Of a stretch of DNA of 64,000 nt, positions 52,464 to 61,084 are shown piece by piece. Numbering within the stretch: position 1 is the stretch's first letter; the number at the start of each line of letters is the position of its first letter. The translations under genes and the position numbers were made by a program. Under the pieces are notes generated by a model, which saw only the letters and a list, made by a program, of their open reading frames with translations, was not told the origin of the DNA and made no database searches. The DNA comes from Streptomyces sp. ASQP_92 (GTDB taxonomy: Bacteria; Actinomycetota; Actinomycetes; Streptomycetales; Streptomycetaceae): contig NZ_JAODUA010000002.1 of assembly GCF_025399895.1 (NCBI RefSeq), positions 310,001 to 374,000 on the forward strand, read 5' to 3'.

Positions 52464-52858
52464 CCCGCGGGCACATCGTCGAGGGTGATCCGGACGGCCA
52501 CCGTGCCCTGCGTGCCGCGCCGCAGCCGGCTGCCGAGCAGGGTGAGCCGTCCGAGCACCCCGTACTTGCGGCGCAGCAGCGCCCGGCAGGCCTCGGCGGC
52601 GGCCGCGTCGCAGATCACCGCGATCGCCCGGTGCTGCTCGCCGGTGGGGTTGCCGCGCACGTCGCAGGGGCCGACCAGCACCTGCGGCCGGTTGCGGATG
52701 CGTTTGACCTTCCAGGAGTCCGCCACCGTCCAGATCACCAGGGCGTCCTCGTCCCGCACGACCCACACCGGGGTGGGGACGCCCGTGCCGTCCTTCTTGT
52801 AGGTCGTGACGAGCAGATACTTCCCGGCGCCGAGCCGGTCCAGCACATCATCGCTCAT
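52460..52858 (-). CDS. PPOX-class F420-dependent oxidoreductase-like protein
   Basis: The 132-residue protein has the split-barrel fold of the pyridoxamine-oxidase-like/F420-dependent family: LGAGKYLLVTTYKKDGTGVPTPVWVV, ALVIWTVADSWKVKRIRNRP, QVLVGPCDVRGNPTGEQHRA. Members bind F420 or flavin and reduce small molecules. The stop overlaps the stop of the convergent lectin/beta-helix gene within CTAG (52460-52463). The start is ATG 52858. Confidence 0.88.
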   Translation of the reverse strand: MSDDVLDRLGAGKYLLVTTYKKDGTGVPTPVWVVRDEDALVIWTVADSWKVKRIRNRPQVLVGPCDVRGNPTGEQHRAIAVICDAAAAEACRALLRRKYGVLGRLTLLGSRLRRGTQGTVAVRITLDDVPAG

Positions 52859-52940
52859 GGCGCCGTCCTCAGGGTCCGTGGAGAAAGGTCGAAGGGCCTT
52901 TGTAGCAGGCGGGAACCACCGGCGGACCGATCGCCGGTTC

Positions 52941-53447
52941 CTACAGTGCCGCCACCACGCCGCGGACGCAGAGGGCGACGACGGTGAGCACGGCGAGGAT
53001 GACCAGCCAGGACGCCATGCCGGTGTGTCGGCCCGAGCGCGCGGGCTTCCTGGACCGTCTCGTCGTGGCCTTCTTCGCCCGGCCGGGTCTCGACGGTCTC
53101 GGGGCGCCGTCGGACGCGGCGTCCACGGCGGTCTCCGCGAGCAACCTGCGGCAGACGGCGGCGAGTTCGTGCCGGCCGCCGGTGAGGTCGGCCACTGTCT
53201 CCGAGCGGGCCGGGGCGGTGGTGCCCCCGTCCAGGATGCGGCCCGCGCGGATCAGGACCTGGTCCTGGCCGCCGGTGGGGGAGAGGCTGATCCAGCGTTC
53301 GACGTGCGGGCCCCGGATGACCACCGTGCCCGAGCGCTCGCGGTAGAGCGTGTACTCCCGCCACAACAACCCGGCCAACTCGCCTGCGGTCTCCCGTAGT
53401 TGCGCGCTCACGCTTCCCCCGTCGCCCCTGAACAATCGAACAAGCAT
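52941..53447 (-). CDS. Hypothetical membrane protein, 168 residues
   Basis: I do not recognise the family. Residues 1-110 form a soluble region with W-R-E-Y-T-L-Y-R-E-R, HVERWISLSPTGGQDQ and LTGGRHELAAVCRRLL. A strongly basic stretch (about 118-142) precedes a C-terminal membrane helix (about 146-166). The protein is probably tail-anchored with a cytosolic domain. The start is uncertain: ATG 53447 gives 168 residues, while GTG 53411, with GGGGGAAG upstream, gives 156. It is the third of four minus-strand genes spaced 43-82 bases apart. Confidence 0.7.
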   Translation of the reverse strand: MLVRLFRGDGGSVSAQLRETAGELAGLLWREYTLYRERSGTVVIRGPHVERWISLSPTGGQDQVLIRAGRILDGGTTAPARSETVADLTGGRHELAAVCRRLLAETAVDAASDGAPRPSRPGRAKKATTRRSRKPARSGRHTGMASWLVILAVLTVVALCVRGVVAAL

Positions 53448-53490
53448 CGCACTCTAGCGGGAGCGGGGACGCGCTGCGAACCGGGGTGGC

Positions 53491-53931
53491 TCACTCCGCC
53501 GGTTCGACCTCCAGATAGTGGTGACGGCGCGGTCCGCGGTACTCCAACGCCACCCATCCCAGCGGCCGGAGCACCCCTGCGCACCGCCGCAGCTCCTCGT
53601 TCGCCGCGTACTCGGCGCCACTGCCCGGCGGCCCGAGCCACTCCACGTGGACGGCGCGGGCCCCCTCGACGGCGCTGACGCGGTAACCGGTGGCACATCG
53701 CTCGCCCTGCCCGTCGACGGCGGACGCCGGGAGGCCCGCAGCCTCCAGAGCGAGCGCGACCGCCCGCACCGGCCTGAGCCGCTCCCACTGCGCGGGGCCC
53801 GAGACGTTCATGACCCGCCGGATGTTCAACAGTCCCTCGAAGGCGGTGCGCACGGCGGCCCTCCGGCCCGCGCCGACCGCCAGGGGCCCGTCCCCCGTGG
53901 CCGCCTCGAACGGCTCCGCCACCTCACTCAT
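53491..53931 (-). CDS. Hypothetical soluble protein, 146 residues
   Basis: No family is recognised. Residues 24-40 (RAAVRTAFEGLLNIRRV) are helical. A later half (ATGYRVSAVEGARAVHVEWLG ... ELRRCAGVLRPLGW ... LEYRGPRRHHYLEVEP) reads like an alpha/beta sandwich. The start is ATG 53931 after GGAGGGGG. It is 43 bases upstream of the membrane protein gene on the same strand and downstream of the SDR gene, so it may share their transcript. Confidence 0.72.
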   Translation of the reverse strand: MSEVAEPFEAATGDGPLAVGAGRRAAVRTAFEGLLNIRRVMNVSGPAQWERLRPVRAVALALEAAGLPASAVDGQGERCATGYRVSAVEGARAVHVEWLGPPGSGAEYAANEELRRCAGVLRPLGWVALEYRGPRRHHYLEVEPAE

Positions 53932-54002
53932 CCGACCACCCCCTCCAATCTCAGGATGCTGGCCCTCACCACACGCTGTCGAGCGCGGCGTGGGCCGCCG
54001 TG

Positions 54003-54743
54003 TCACCGCCCGCCGGCCACGCGAAGGATCGCACCGCTTGTGTACGAGGCGTCGGGCGACAGGAGCCAGGCGACGGCGGCGGCAACCTCGGACGCCTCGC
54101 CGGCACGGCCGAGCGGGATGGCCGGGGCCATCCTGGCCGGGCGTTCGGGATCGCCCATCGTGGCGTGCATATCCGTGTCGATGAGGCCCGGCGCGACCGC
54201 GTTGACGCGGATGCGGTCCTGGCCGAGTTCCTTGGAGAGCCCGATCGTCAGGGCGTCGGTGGCCGCCTTGGACGCGGCGTAGTGGACATACTCCCCGGGG
54301 CTGCCGAGCGTGGCCGCTCCCGAGGAGATGTTGACGATGGCGCCCCCGCCGACGGCCGCCATGTCACGGGCGGCCCGTCGGCAGCACAGCAGATAGCCGA
54401 GGAGGTTGACGTCGACCACCCGGCGCAGATCCTCCGTACGGGCATCGGCGAGACGGCCGAGCGGACCGGTGACACCGGCGTTGTTGACCAGGCCGGTGAC
54501 GGGCCCCAGTTCCGCCGCCGCGGTGTCGAACAGCCGCTCCACGTCGGCCTCTTGGGAGGTGTCGGCCCGCACGGTGACGCACCGGGCCCCAGCCGCGCGC
54601 ACCTGATCGGCCACCTCGTGTGCGGCCGCCTCATTGCTGACGTAGCCGAGGGCCAGGTCGTGCCCGTCGGCCGCGAGCCGGACGCAGGTCGCCGCGCCGA
54701 TCCCGCGACTGCCGCCAGTGACGATGGTGACCGGACGAGCCAT
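54003..54743 (-). CDS. Short-chain dehydrogenase/reductase (SDR)
   Basis: The 246-residue protein is a classical SDR. The cofactor motif is TGGSRGIG (9-16), followed by NNAG (87-90), catalytic S141 and Y155-A-A-S-K159, with N113 in DVNLLG. R-V-N-A-V-A-P-G follows the active site. It is FabG-like in length and likely NADP-dependent, since R13 lies in the cofactor loop. The start is ATG 54743 after GGGAGG. The substrate is unknown. It heads the run of minus-strand genes leading to the PPOX-class gene. Confidence 0.92.
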   Translation of the reverse strand: MARPVTIVTGGSRGIGAATCVRLAADGHDLALGYVSNEAAAHEVADQVRAAGARCVTVRADTSQEADVERLFDTAAAELGPVTGLVNNAGVTGPLGRLADARTEDLRRVVDVNLLGYLLCCRRAARDMAAVGGGAIVNISSGAATLGSPGEYVHYAASKAATDALTIGLSKELGQDRIRVNAVAPGLIDTDMHATMGDPERPARMAPAIPLGRAGEASEVAAAVAWLLSPDASYTSGAILRVAGGR

Positions 54744-54769
54744 GTGCTGCCTCCCGAGCTCTGCGCTGT

Positions 54770-54780
54770 TTACGCCGTAA
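54770..54780. promoter_or_regulatory. Odd palindrome TTACG-C-CGTAA upstream of the SDR gene
   Basis: Five-base arms flank one C, 26 bases before the SDR start. It could be a repressor site. The 118-base gap to the OhrR gene holds nothing else evident. Confidence 0.35.
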
Positions 54781-54861
54781 GTGTGCAGGGTGCGCAGGTG
54801 AGCCCAGTCGGGCGGGGCAACCCTTCCCCGTGGTGAGGGCACATAGGGGCCGCGCACATTG

Positions 54862-55350
54862 CTAGCGGTCCGGCGATGGGTGTGTCGCCGCCGCGGTGTC
54901 GAGGCCCTCCGTGAGCGTGGCCAGGAGGGTGCGCAAGGTGTGGAAGTCCTCCGGGGGGAGATTGACGGCCCGCGCGATGTGGTGCGGCACCGCCAGCGCG
55001 CGCTCCCGCAGGGCCGTGCCCTGTTCGGTGAGGCGGATGGTGACGGAGCGCTCGTCGGCCCGGCTGCGCCGGCGCTCGACGAAGCCCGCCGACTCCAGGC
55101 GCTTGAGCAGGGGCGACAGCGTCCCGGAGTCGAGCCGCAGCTTCTCGCCGATGCTCTTGACCGGCAGCTCGCCGTGCTCCCACAGGGTCAGCATCACCAG
55201 GTACTGCGGATAGGTGAGCCCCAGGTCCTTCAGGAGCGTGCGGTAGACGCCGTTGAAGGCGCGCGAGGCCGCGTGCAGGGAGAAGCAGAGCTGGAGGTCG
55301 AGCCGCAGATAGTCCTCGTCGTGCGGGCGGGCGGGGGGCGTGGTCACCAT
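54862..55350 (-). CDS. ohrR: OhrR, MarR-family organic-peroxide sensor
   Basis: The 162-residue protein is a MarR-type repressor with the reactive cysteine C22 (LQLCFSLHAASRAFNGVYR). This aligns with the sensing Cys of OhrR proteins, which is oxidised by organic hydroperoxides and releases DNA. The winged helix is at about 60-100 (LPVKSIGEKLRLDSGTLSPLLKRLESAGFVERRRS). It is divergent from ohr across a 137-base gap containing two clear inverted repeats. The start is ATG 55350. Confidence 0.95.
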   Translation of the reverse strand: MVTTPPARPHDEDYLRLDLQLCFSLHAASRAFNGVYRTLLKDLGLTYPQYLVMLTLWEHGELPVKSIGEKLRLDSGTLSPLLKRLESAGFVERRRSRADERSVTIRLTEQGTALRERALAVPHHIARAVNLPPEDFHTLRTLLATLTEGLDTAAATHPSPDR

Positions 55351-55377
55351 GCGACCAGGCTAGCACTCACGCCATTT

Positions 55378-55410
55378 AGTTGTGCACAACTTAATTGTGT
55401 GTTTAAGTTG
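55378..55410. promoter_or_regulatory. OhrR operator region
   Basis: A perfect 14-bp palindrome, AGTTGTGCACAACT (55378-55391), overlaps the left arm of a second inverted repeat. That repeat is CAACTTAA (55387-55394) and TTAAGTTG (55403-55410), eight bases apart. Both lie between ohrR and ohr in an AT-rich stretch. They match the position and TTG-N-CAA symmetry expected for OhrR/MarR sites. Confidence 0.75.
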
Positions 55411-55487
55411 ATCCCGGGAAAGCCGAGGCTTCCCCGTACGGAGGCCGTACCGGCCCCGTCCGGATGGATACGAGAGGAACCGATCCC

Positions 55488-55904
<417 letters not shown>

Positions 55905-55908
55905 TACC

Positions 55909-55935
55909 GCGAGCCGATGGCGACCATCGGGTCGC
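55909..55935. terminator. 12-bp hairpin after ohr
   Basis: GCGAGCCGATGG (55909-55920) pairs with CCATCGGGTCGC (55924-55935) with one mismatch and loop CGA, between the convergent ohr and epimerase-like genes. Confidence 0.7.
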
Positions 55936-55937
55936 GC

Positions 55938-56891
55938 TCAGGCGTGGCGGGCCAGCAGGCCCCGGTACCACGCGAGGGTGTCGTCGAGGGTGTCCCCCAT
56001 GGGGACGGGCGCGGCGCCGAACGCGGCCTCGAAGGCGCCCGAGTGCATGATCTGCGGCTCGGTGTGCTGGTAGAACATCTCGGCGTACGCGTCCATGAAG
56101 ACCTGGTCGAACGGGCCGAAGGGGCGCGGTTCATCGAGGGTGACGATCTTCAGCGGCCGGCCGACCCGGTCCTCGATCATCCCCAGCACCTCGCGGGTGG
56201 TCAGGGCCGACGCCGTGGGGAGGTGCCAGACCCGCCCGTCGCCGCGCGGGTTCTCGCCCAGTGTGGCGAGCCCGGCGGCCACCGCGCGGATGTCGGTGTA
56301 GCTGTGCGGCAGATCGATGTCGCCCATGGTGAGCACCTCGTCGCCGGTGAGCGCTCCTGGAAAGACGGCAGCGCCGAGCGTGGAGTTGAGGACCCCGGGG
56401 CCGACGAAGTCGGCGGACCGGCCGAGGACCACCGAAGCGCGCCCCTCCCGGTGCGCCGCCAGATAGTTCTCGTCGAGCCGGGCGCGCATCCTGCCCTTGA
56501 GGGTGGTGGCGCGCCACGGGGTGTCCTCGGTCATGACCTCCCCGTGTGTGTGGCCGTACGGGTAGAGCGTGTCCAGCACGACCAGACGCGCGCCCGCCTC
56601 CTCGACGGCGCCCAGTACCGCCCGCTGGATCCGGGGCATGACGTCGAGCTGGAGCTGATAGGCGACATTGACGCAGTGGTGGACGACGCCGGCCCCATGG
56701 ATGGCGGCGGCGGCTCCCTCCGGGGTCGAGACATCGCCCTTGAGGCGCTCAACTCCCGCTATCTCGGGCCCACTTGCGGACCTGTCGACGAGTCGGACCG
56801 GGTGGCCCCGGTGGGCGAGCTCGGTGGCGAGCGCGGTGCCGGCCGGGCCCGAGCCGAGGACCACATGCAGATCGCTGTCCGTGTGTGCCAT
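55938..56891 (-). CDS. NAD-dependent epimerase/dehydratase-family protein
   Basis: The 317-residue protein is an extended SDR-like Rossmann protein with dinucleotide motif G13-S-G-P-A-G18 (a GxGPxG variant rather than GxxGxxG). It has D-G/ D52-V near strand 3 and a central Y110-P-Y-G-x-x-H-G segment in place of a clear YxxxK. It resembles actinobacterial epimerase-like proteins that bind NAD(P)H but act on unknown substrates. The start is ATG 56891 after GAGGGGA. An operator-like palindrome lies 56-76 bases upstream. Confidence 0.82.
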   Translation of the reverse strand: MAHTDSDLHVVLGSGPAGTALATELAHRGHPVRLVDRSASGPEIAGVERLKGDVSTPEGAAAAIHGAGVVHHCVNVAYQLQLDVMPRIQRAVLGAVEEAGARLVVLDTLYPYGHTHGEVMTEDTPWRATTLKGRMRARLDENYLAAHREGRASVVLGRSADFVGPGVLNSTLGAAVFPGALTGDEVLTMGDIDLPHSYTDIRAVAAGLATLGENPRGDGRVWHLPTASALTTREVLGMIEDRVGRPLKIVTLDEPRPFGPFDQVFMDAYAEMFYQHTEPQIMHSGAFEAAFGAAPVPMGDTLDDTLAWYRGLLARHA

Positions 56892-56946
56892 GACGCATCC
56901 CCTCGCATCCGGACGGTGTGCAGTCCGGGCTTGTTATGTGCAGTGC

Positions 56947-56967
56947 CGTTAGTTAGAGACTATAACG
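56947..56967. promoter_or_regulatory. Inverted repeat CGTTA...TAACG upstream of the epimerase-like gene
   Basis: CGTTAGTTAGAGACTATAACG has outer arms CGTTA/TAACG and inner TAGT/ACTA. It is AT-rich and sits where the gene's promoter should be. It resembles HxlR/MarR-type operators. The remaining 195 bases to the MFS gene end hold no gene. Confidence 0.5.
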
Positions 56968-57162
56968 CTCGTGATGGTGGGCTGCAATGGGGATGTGCCA
57001 TAAGTGCTGTGGTTCGGGCGTCGCCGCCCCGTACGGCCTGTGCGGGCCCATGGGGAGCGGCGGGGCGAGGGCCGACAAGGGCAGCGAAAAGCGGGCGGTG
57101 GCTTGCGCACACCGCCCGCTGGAGAGGGCCGCCCGCCCCGCTTGAGCGGGAGCGACCGTGCC

Positions 57163-58671
57163 TCAGGTCGCCGTCGCCTCCGAGGTGGTCGTGCCCTCGC
57201 CCGCCGACGCGCGACGCGCGGACAGCGGGGCGGCGATGTCCTCCAGGGACTTGCCCTCCGCGTCGATCGCGAGGAACGCCGCCACCACTCCGGCCGTCGT
57301 CATCAGGGCCGCGCCGACGCTGAAGGCGAGCACCGCGTCACCCACCACACCGCTGGAGGTCAGTGCCGAGAAGACCAGCGGCCCCGAGATGCCGCCCGCG
57401 GCCGTCCCGATCGCGTAGAAGAAGGCGATCGCCATCGCCCTGGTCTCCATCGGGAAGATCTCGCTCACCGTCAGGTACGCGGAACTGGCACCCGCCGAGG
57501 CGAAGAACAGCACCACACACCAACACGCCGTCATCGTGGTCGCGTTGAGCCAGTCCTGGGCGAAGAACCACGCGGTGACGAAGAGCAGCAGCCCCGAAAG
57601 GACATACGTCCCGGCGATCATCTTGCGCCGGCCCACGGTGTCGAAGAGCTTGCCGAGCAGCAGCGGACCCAGGAAGTTGCCGAATGCGATCACGGCGAAG
57701 AAATAGCCGGTGGTCCCGCTCGACACGTCGAAGAACTTCACCAGGATCGAGCTGAACCCGAACGTGATCGCGTTGTAGAGGAACGCCTGCCCGATGAACA
57801 GGGAGAAACCGAGCACGGCCCGCTTGGGGTACGAGCGGAAGAGCGTGCGGGCGATCTCCAGGAATCCCACACTCTCGCGCTGCTCGATGGTGATGGAGCT
57901 CCCCGGCTCGGGAAGCGGCTCGCCGATCTCCTGCTCCACCGTGTGTTCCACATCGTCGAGCAGCCGCTCCGCGCCCTCCTCCTTCCCGTGGATGAACATC
58001 CAGCGCGGGCTCTCCGGTACGTGCCGGCGCACCAGCAGGATCACCAGGCCGAGCACCACCCCGAGCGCGAAGGTGAGCCGCCAGCCGATGTCCTTCGGCA
58101 GGATGTCCGTGTTGAGGGCGAGCACCGAGAGGAGCGCCCCGCCCATCGCGCCGAGCCAGTAACTGCCGTTGATGATGAGGTCCACCCGGCCCCGGTACTT
58201 GCTCGGGATCAGCTCGTCGATGGCCGAGTTGATGGCTGCGTACTCGCCGCCGATCCCGAAGCCGGTGAAGAACCGGAACAGGAAGAACCACCACGCGCTG
58301 AAGGACAGCGCCGTCATGGCGGTGGCGGCGAGATAGACCGCGAGGGTGACCAGGAACAGCTTCTTGCGCCCGAACCGGTCGGTCAGCCAGCCGAAGAACA
58401 GCGCCCCCGCGCAGGCGCCCCCCACATACAGGGCGGCGCCCAGGCCGGTGACCTGGGCGTCGGTGATCGCCAGACCGCTGCCGTGCTCCGAGAGCCGGCT
58501 CGCGATGTTCCCGACGACGGTGACCTCGAGACCGTCCAGGATCCACACGGTGCCGAGGCCGATCACGATCATCCAATGCCAGCGTGACCAGGGCAGCCGG
58601 TCCAGCCTGGCCGGTACGGATGTGGTGATGGTTCGCCGCCCTGGCTCCGGGCCCCGCACCGTATCGCTCAT
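57163..58671 (-). CDS. MFS transporter, sugar-porter/metabolite type
   Basis: The 502-residue protein has 12 helices with an acidic central loop and an extended C-terminus. Motifs are GWLTDRFGRKKLFL (A-type loop 2-3), RFFTGFGIGGEYAAINSAIDE (helix 4-5) and LGKLFDTVGRRKM (loop 8-9). WILDGLEVTVVGNIASRL in helix 1 places it near SP/AAHS-type proton symporters that import sugars, aromatic acids or metabolites. The start is ATG 58671 after AGGAGG. It is followed on the upstream side by a carboxylesterase gene on the same strand, so co-expression is possible. Confidence 0.9.
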   Translation of the reverse strand: MSDTVRGPEPGRRTITTSVPARLDRLPWSRWHWMIVIGLGTVWILDGLEVTVVGNIASRLSEHGSGLAITDAQVTGLGAALYVGGACAGALFFGWLTDRFGRKKLFLVTLAVYLAATAMTALSFSAWWFFLFRFFTGFGIGGEYAAINSAIDELIPSKYRGRVDLIINGSYWLGAMGGALLSVLALNTDILPKDIGWRLTFALGVVLGLVILLVRRHVPESPRWMFIHGKEEGAERLLDDVEHTVEQEIGEPLPEPGSSITIEQRESVGFLEIARTLFRSYPKRAVLGFSLFIGQAFLYNAITFGFSSILVKFFDVSSGTTGYFFAVIAFGNFLGPLLLGKLFDTVGRRKMIAGTYVLSGLLLFVTAWFFAQDWLNATTMTACWCVVLFFASAGASSAYLTVSEIFPMETRAMAIAFFYAIGTAAGGISGPLVFSALTSSGVVGDAVLAFSVGAALMTTAGVVAAFLAIDAEGKSLEDIAAPLSARRASAGEGTTTSEATAT

Positions 58672-58807
58672 GAACTGCCTCCTGCCGCCGCGAGCCGAAA
58701 CGCACCTGCCGGACGCGAGTACCCGGCGTTCACCGGACATACTCTCCGCAACGGCCCGACCGTCGTCGGACCCGATCAAGCGCGGCGCGCCCCGGGGCAG
58801 GACGCGT

Positions 58808-60370
58808 TCAGGCGGGGCTCGCGGATCCTTCCCGCTGCGACACCAACTCCATGGGTGCGAAGTCGTGTTGGGTCCAGATCCGGCGCGAGGCCTCCTGAGG
58901 ACAGGGCTGTGTGTACGGCTCCGCTGCGAACACCCGGGTCAGCCGTTCGCCGGTGCGGTAGGCCGCCCAGCCGGGGTCGCCGTGGGCCGCGAACGCGGTC
59001 CACGCCCCGCCCATCGCCTCCGACACGGCCTCCGCCTCGGCCGAGGGCTCCTCGCCGAGCAGCATCGTGGCGATGCCGCCGCGCAGCGTCCCGAACACCA
59101 GCGGCACATCCAGGCCATGACAGGCACCGAGCGCCCCACCCAGCCCGGGCGCGGGCCACGCGAGTTCATAGGCGTACGCGGTGCCACCGCCCGCCGCGTG
59201 CGCCTCGGCGAGACCCAGACTCGGCATCCGGAACAGCCAGTCGGACATGACGAGGTCCTGCATCGTGGTCGGGTCGGCCCCGGGCCACGCCGCCCGATAG
59301 GCCGCCGCGCCCTCACTGCCGGGCGCGAACCGCGACAGCACGGTGTCGGCCTCGTCCTGGGTGATTCTTCCGTGGCGGCCCGACATCACCGTGAACACCC
59401 GCGCCTCGTCCCGGTTGTACCCCACGACCAGATCGACCTCACGGCCGTGCCCGGCCCGCAGCGCCTCCCAGGGCGAGCGGGGCAGCACCTCGCCGTCGAC
59501 CACCGGCGCGAACGGCAGATGCGCGTGGGCGATGCGGCCCCACCGCTCGCCGTACTGCGTGATCTTGCCGAGCACCGCGTCCGCCGCGTCCCGCAGCGCG
59601 CCGGGTGCCACCGGGGCCAGCGCCTCCAGCGTGGCCGGCAGGCCGAGTTCGGCGGCCACGCTCGCCCCGACGTCCGAGGCCAGCGCCGGGCTGAAGACCG
59701 ACCCCGGCACGCTCTGCGCCACGGCGCGCCGGAACAGGCCCGCGGCCCGGGGCATGGCGAGCAGCGCGGCGATCGCACCCGCGCCCGCCGACTCGCCGAA
59801 CACGGTGACCCGGTCCGGGTCGCCGCCGAACGCCGCGATGTTGTCCCGCACCCACTCCAGGGCGGCCATCTGGTCGAGGAGCGCCCGGTTGGGTACCGCG
59901 CCCTCGAAGTGGCCGTACCCCTCGGCGCCCACCCGGTGGTTGAACGTCACGACGACCGTGCCCCGGCGGGCCAGCGCGGTGCCCTCGTAGGTGGGCCCTT
60001 CGGCCGTGCCGACCAGGTAGGCGCCGCCGTATATCCACACCAGGACGGGCAGTCGGGCCGTCGGGCCCGGGTCGGGGGACCACACGTTCACGGTGAGCCA
60101 CTCGTTCGAGCCGCTCGTGTTCTCGGGCCCGGCGCCGAACCCCAGGGCGAGGGACTGCGGGGGAGTGGGCCCGAACGAGACCGCCTCGCGTACGCCGTCC
60201 CAGGGCAGGGCGGGCACGGGTGGCGCCAGGTGCAGGGGGCCGACCGGCGGCTGGGCGAACGGGATGCCGCGGAAGACCGCCATCCCGTCCGCCATGCGTC
60301 CTCGGACGGTCCCTGAGGTGGTACGGATCTCGGGTGCGCGGGTCTCAGGTGCACGGGTGGGTCCGGTCAT
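58808..60370 (-). CDS. Type-B carboxylesterase
   Basis: The 520-residue protein has the cholinesterase-type fold. The catalytic serine is S194 in FGESAGAG (191-198), the acid E322 in GYNRDEARVF, and the base H418 in ACHGLDVP. The oxyanion segment is IYGGAYLVG, and FNHRVGAEGY is typical of the family. It has no signal peptide, so it is probably cytosolic. It hydrolyses carboxylic esters such as drugs or lipids. The start is ATG 60370 after GAAGGGA. It is 136 bases upstream of the MFS gene on the same strand. Confidence 0.92.
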   Translation of the reverse strand: MTGPTRAPETRAPEIRTTSGTVRGRMADGMAVFRGIPFAQPPVGPLHLAPPVPALPWDGVREAVSFGPTPPQSLALGFGAGPENTSGSNEWLTVNVWSPDPGPTARLPVLVWIYGGAYLVGTAEGPTYEGTALARRGTVVVTFNHRVGAEGYGHFEGAVPNRALLDQMAALEWVRDNIAAFGGDPDRVTVFGESAGAGAIAALLAMPRAAGLFRRAVAQSVPGSVFSPALASDVGASVAAELGLPATLEALAPVAPGALRDAADAVLGKITQYGERWGRIAHAHLPFAPVVDGEVLPRSPWEALRAGHGREVDLVVGYNRDEARVFTVMSGRHGRITQDEADTVLSRFAPGSEGAAAYRAAWPGADPTTMQDLVMSDWLFRMPSLGLAEAHAAGGGTAYAYELAWPAPGLGGALGACHGLDVPLVFGTLRGGIATMLLGEEPSAEAEAVSEAMGGAWTAFAAHGDPGWAAYRTGERLTRVFAAEPYTQPCPQEASRRIWTQHDFAPMELVSQREGSASPA

Positions 60371-60533
60371 GTGATGTCCCTTCTCGGCAGCGGGACTCCA
60401 CGATACGGAGCCGAGGGGGACGACAGGCGGACGGCAGCGGCGGGCGGTGTGGAAGGCAGGCGTCAACTCCCTGCGGAATGAGGCCAGTTGAGACGATGAC
60501 TGTTAGACCTTGAGGTGCCGCCCCCCGGCCAGA

Positions 60534-60740
60534 CTAGGGGACCTCCCGCAGATACAGGGCGCCGCAGGTGTGGCAGAACGGGCGCGCGCTGTCCGTGCCC
60601 CAGGCGTCGTCCGGCAGTTCGGCCGCGCCCTCGGCCAAGTCGCGTCCGCACATGGACCGTTGCTCCTCGCCGCGGACCATGTGCCATTCCTTCAGGGTCT
60701 CGCCGTCGGGGAGCTTCTCGGCAACGATGTGATGACGCAC
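60534..60740 (-). CDS. Small Cys-containing protein, 68 residues
   Basis: The protein starts at GTG 60740 behind AGAGGAGT and reads RHHIVAEKLPDGETLKEWHM. Cysteines are at 31, 56 and 59 (FCHTC), with His residues nearby, so a zinc-ribbon-like fold is possible. It has no signal or membrane segment. I recognise it only as a small conserved Streptomyces-type protein; homologues are of unknown function. It is monocistronic, since no gene lies within 160 bases on either side on its strand. Confidence 0.75.
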   Translation of the reverse strand: MRHHIVAEKLPDGETLKEWHMVRGEEQRSMCGRDLAEGAAELPDDAWGTDSARPFCHTCGALYLREVP

Positions 60741-61084
60741 AGGTGACTCCTCTTCCGTCTCGGGCCGCGCCCGGCCGCCCGGCCGCGGAAGCCGGGCGGG
60801 GCCCGGCCTTTCGACACTGTCACCGCTGCCACGCCGACGCATGCGGAAGACCCGCCGAAGGGGGCGGGGCGCCGGGCGCCGCCGTCCGCCGTGAGTGGGG
60901 CGCGGCCGAGGTGCGGCGGCCCCGCCACCGCCCGCCACCGTGGCCGAGAGTGGCTCCTCCGTTCGGCGCAGCACGCCGGCGGCAAGATCGTCCCCCGGGA
61001 TGATCTGCCCGGGTCGGGACCCTTGCGAGAGTTGATGGCCGTTCGTCCCTGAACCCCGGCCCGCCCATCGAAGGGAAGACCTCC
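60741..61084. other. 344-base gap between the small Cys protein and the secreted serine hydrolase
   Basis: No gene is supported. A nine-bp hairpin, CCGCCCGGC/GCCGGGCGG (60775-60783 and 60791-60799), lies near the start. The rest is GC-rich sequence with open antisense frames that lack ribosome sites. Confidence 0.55.
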
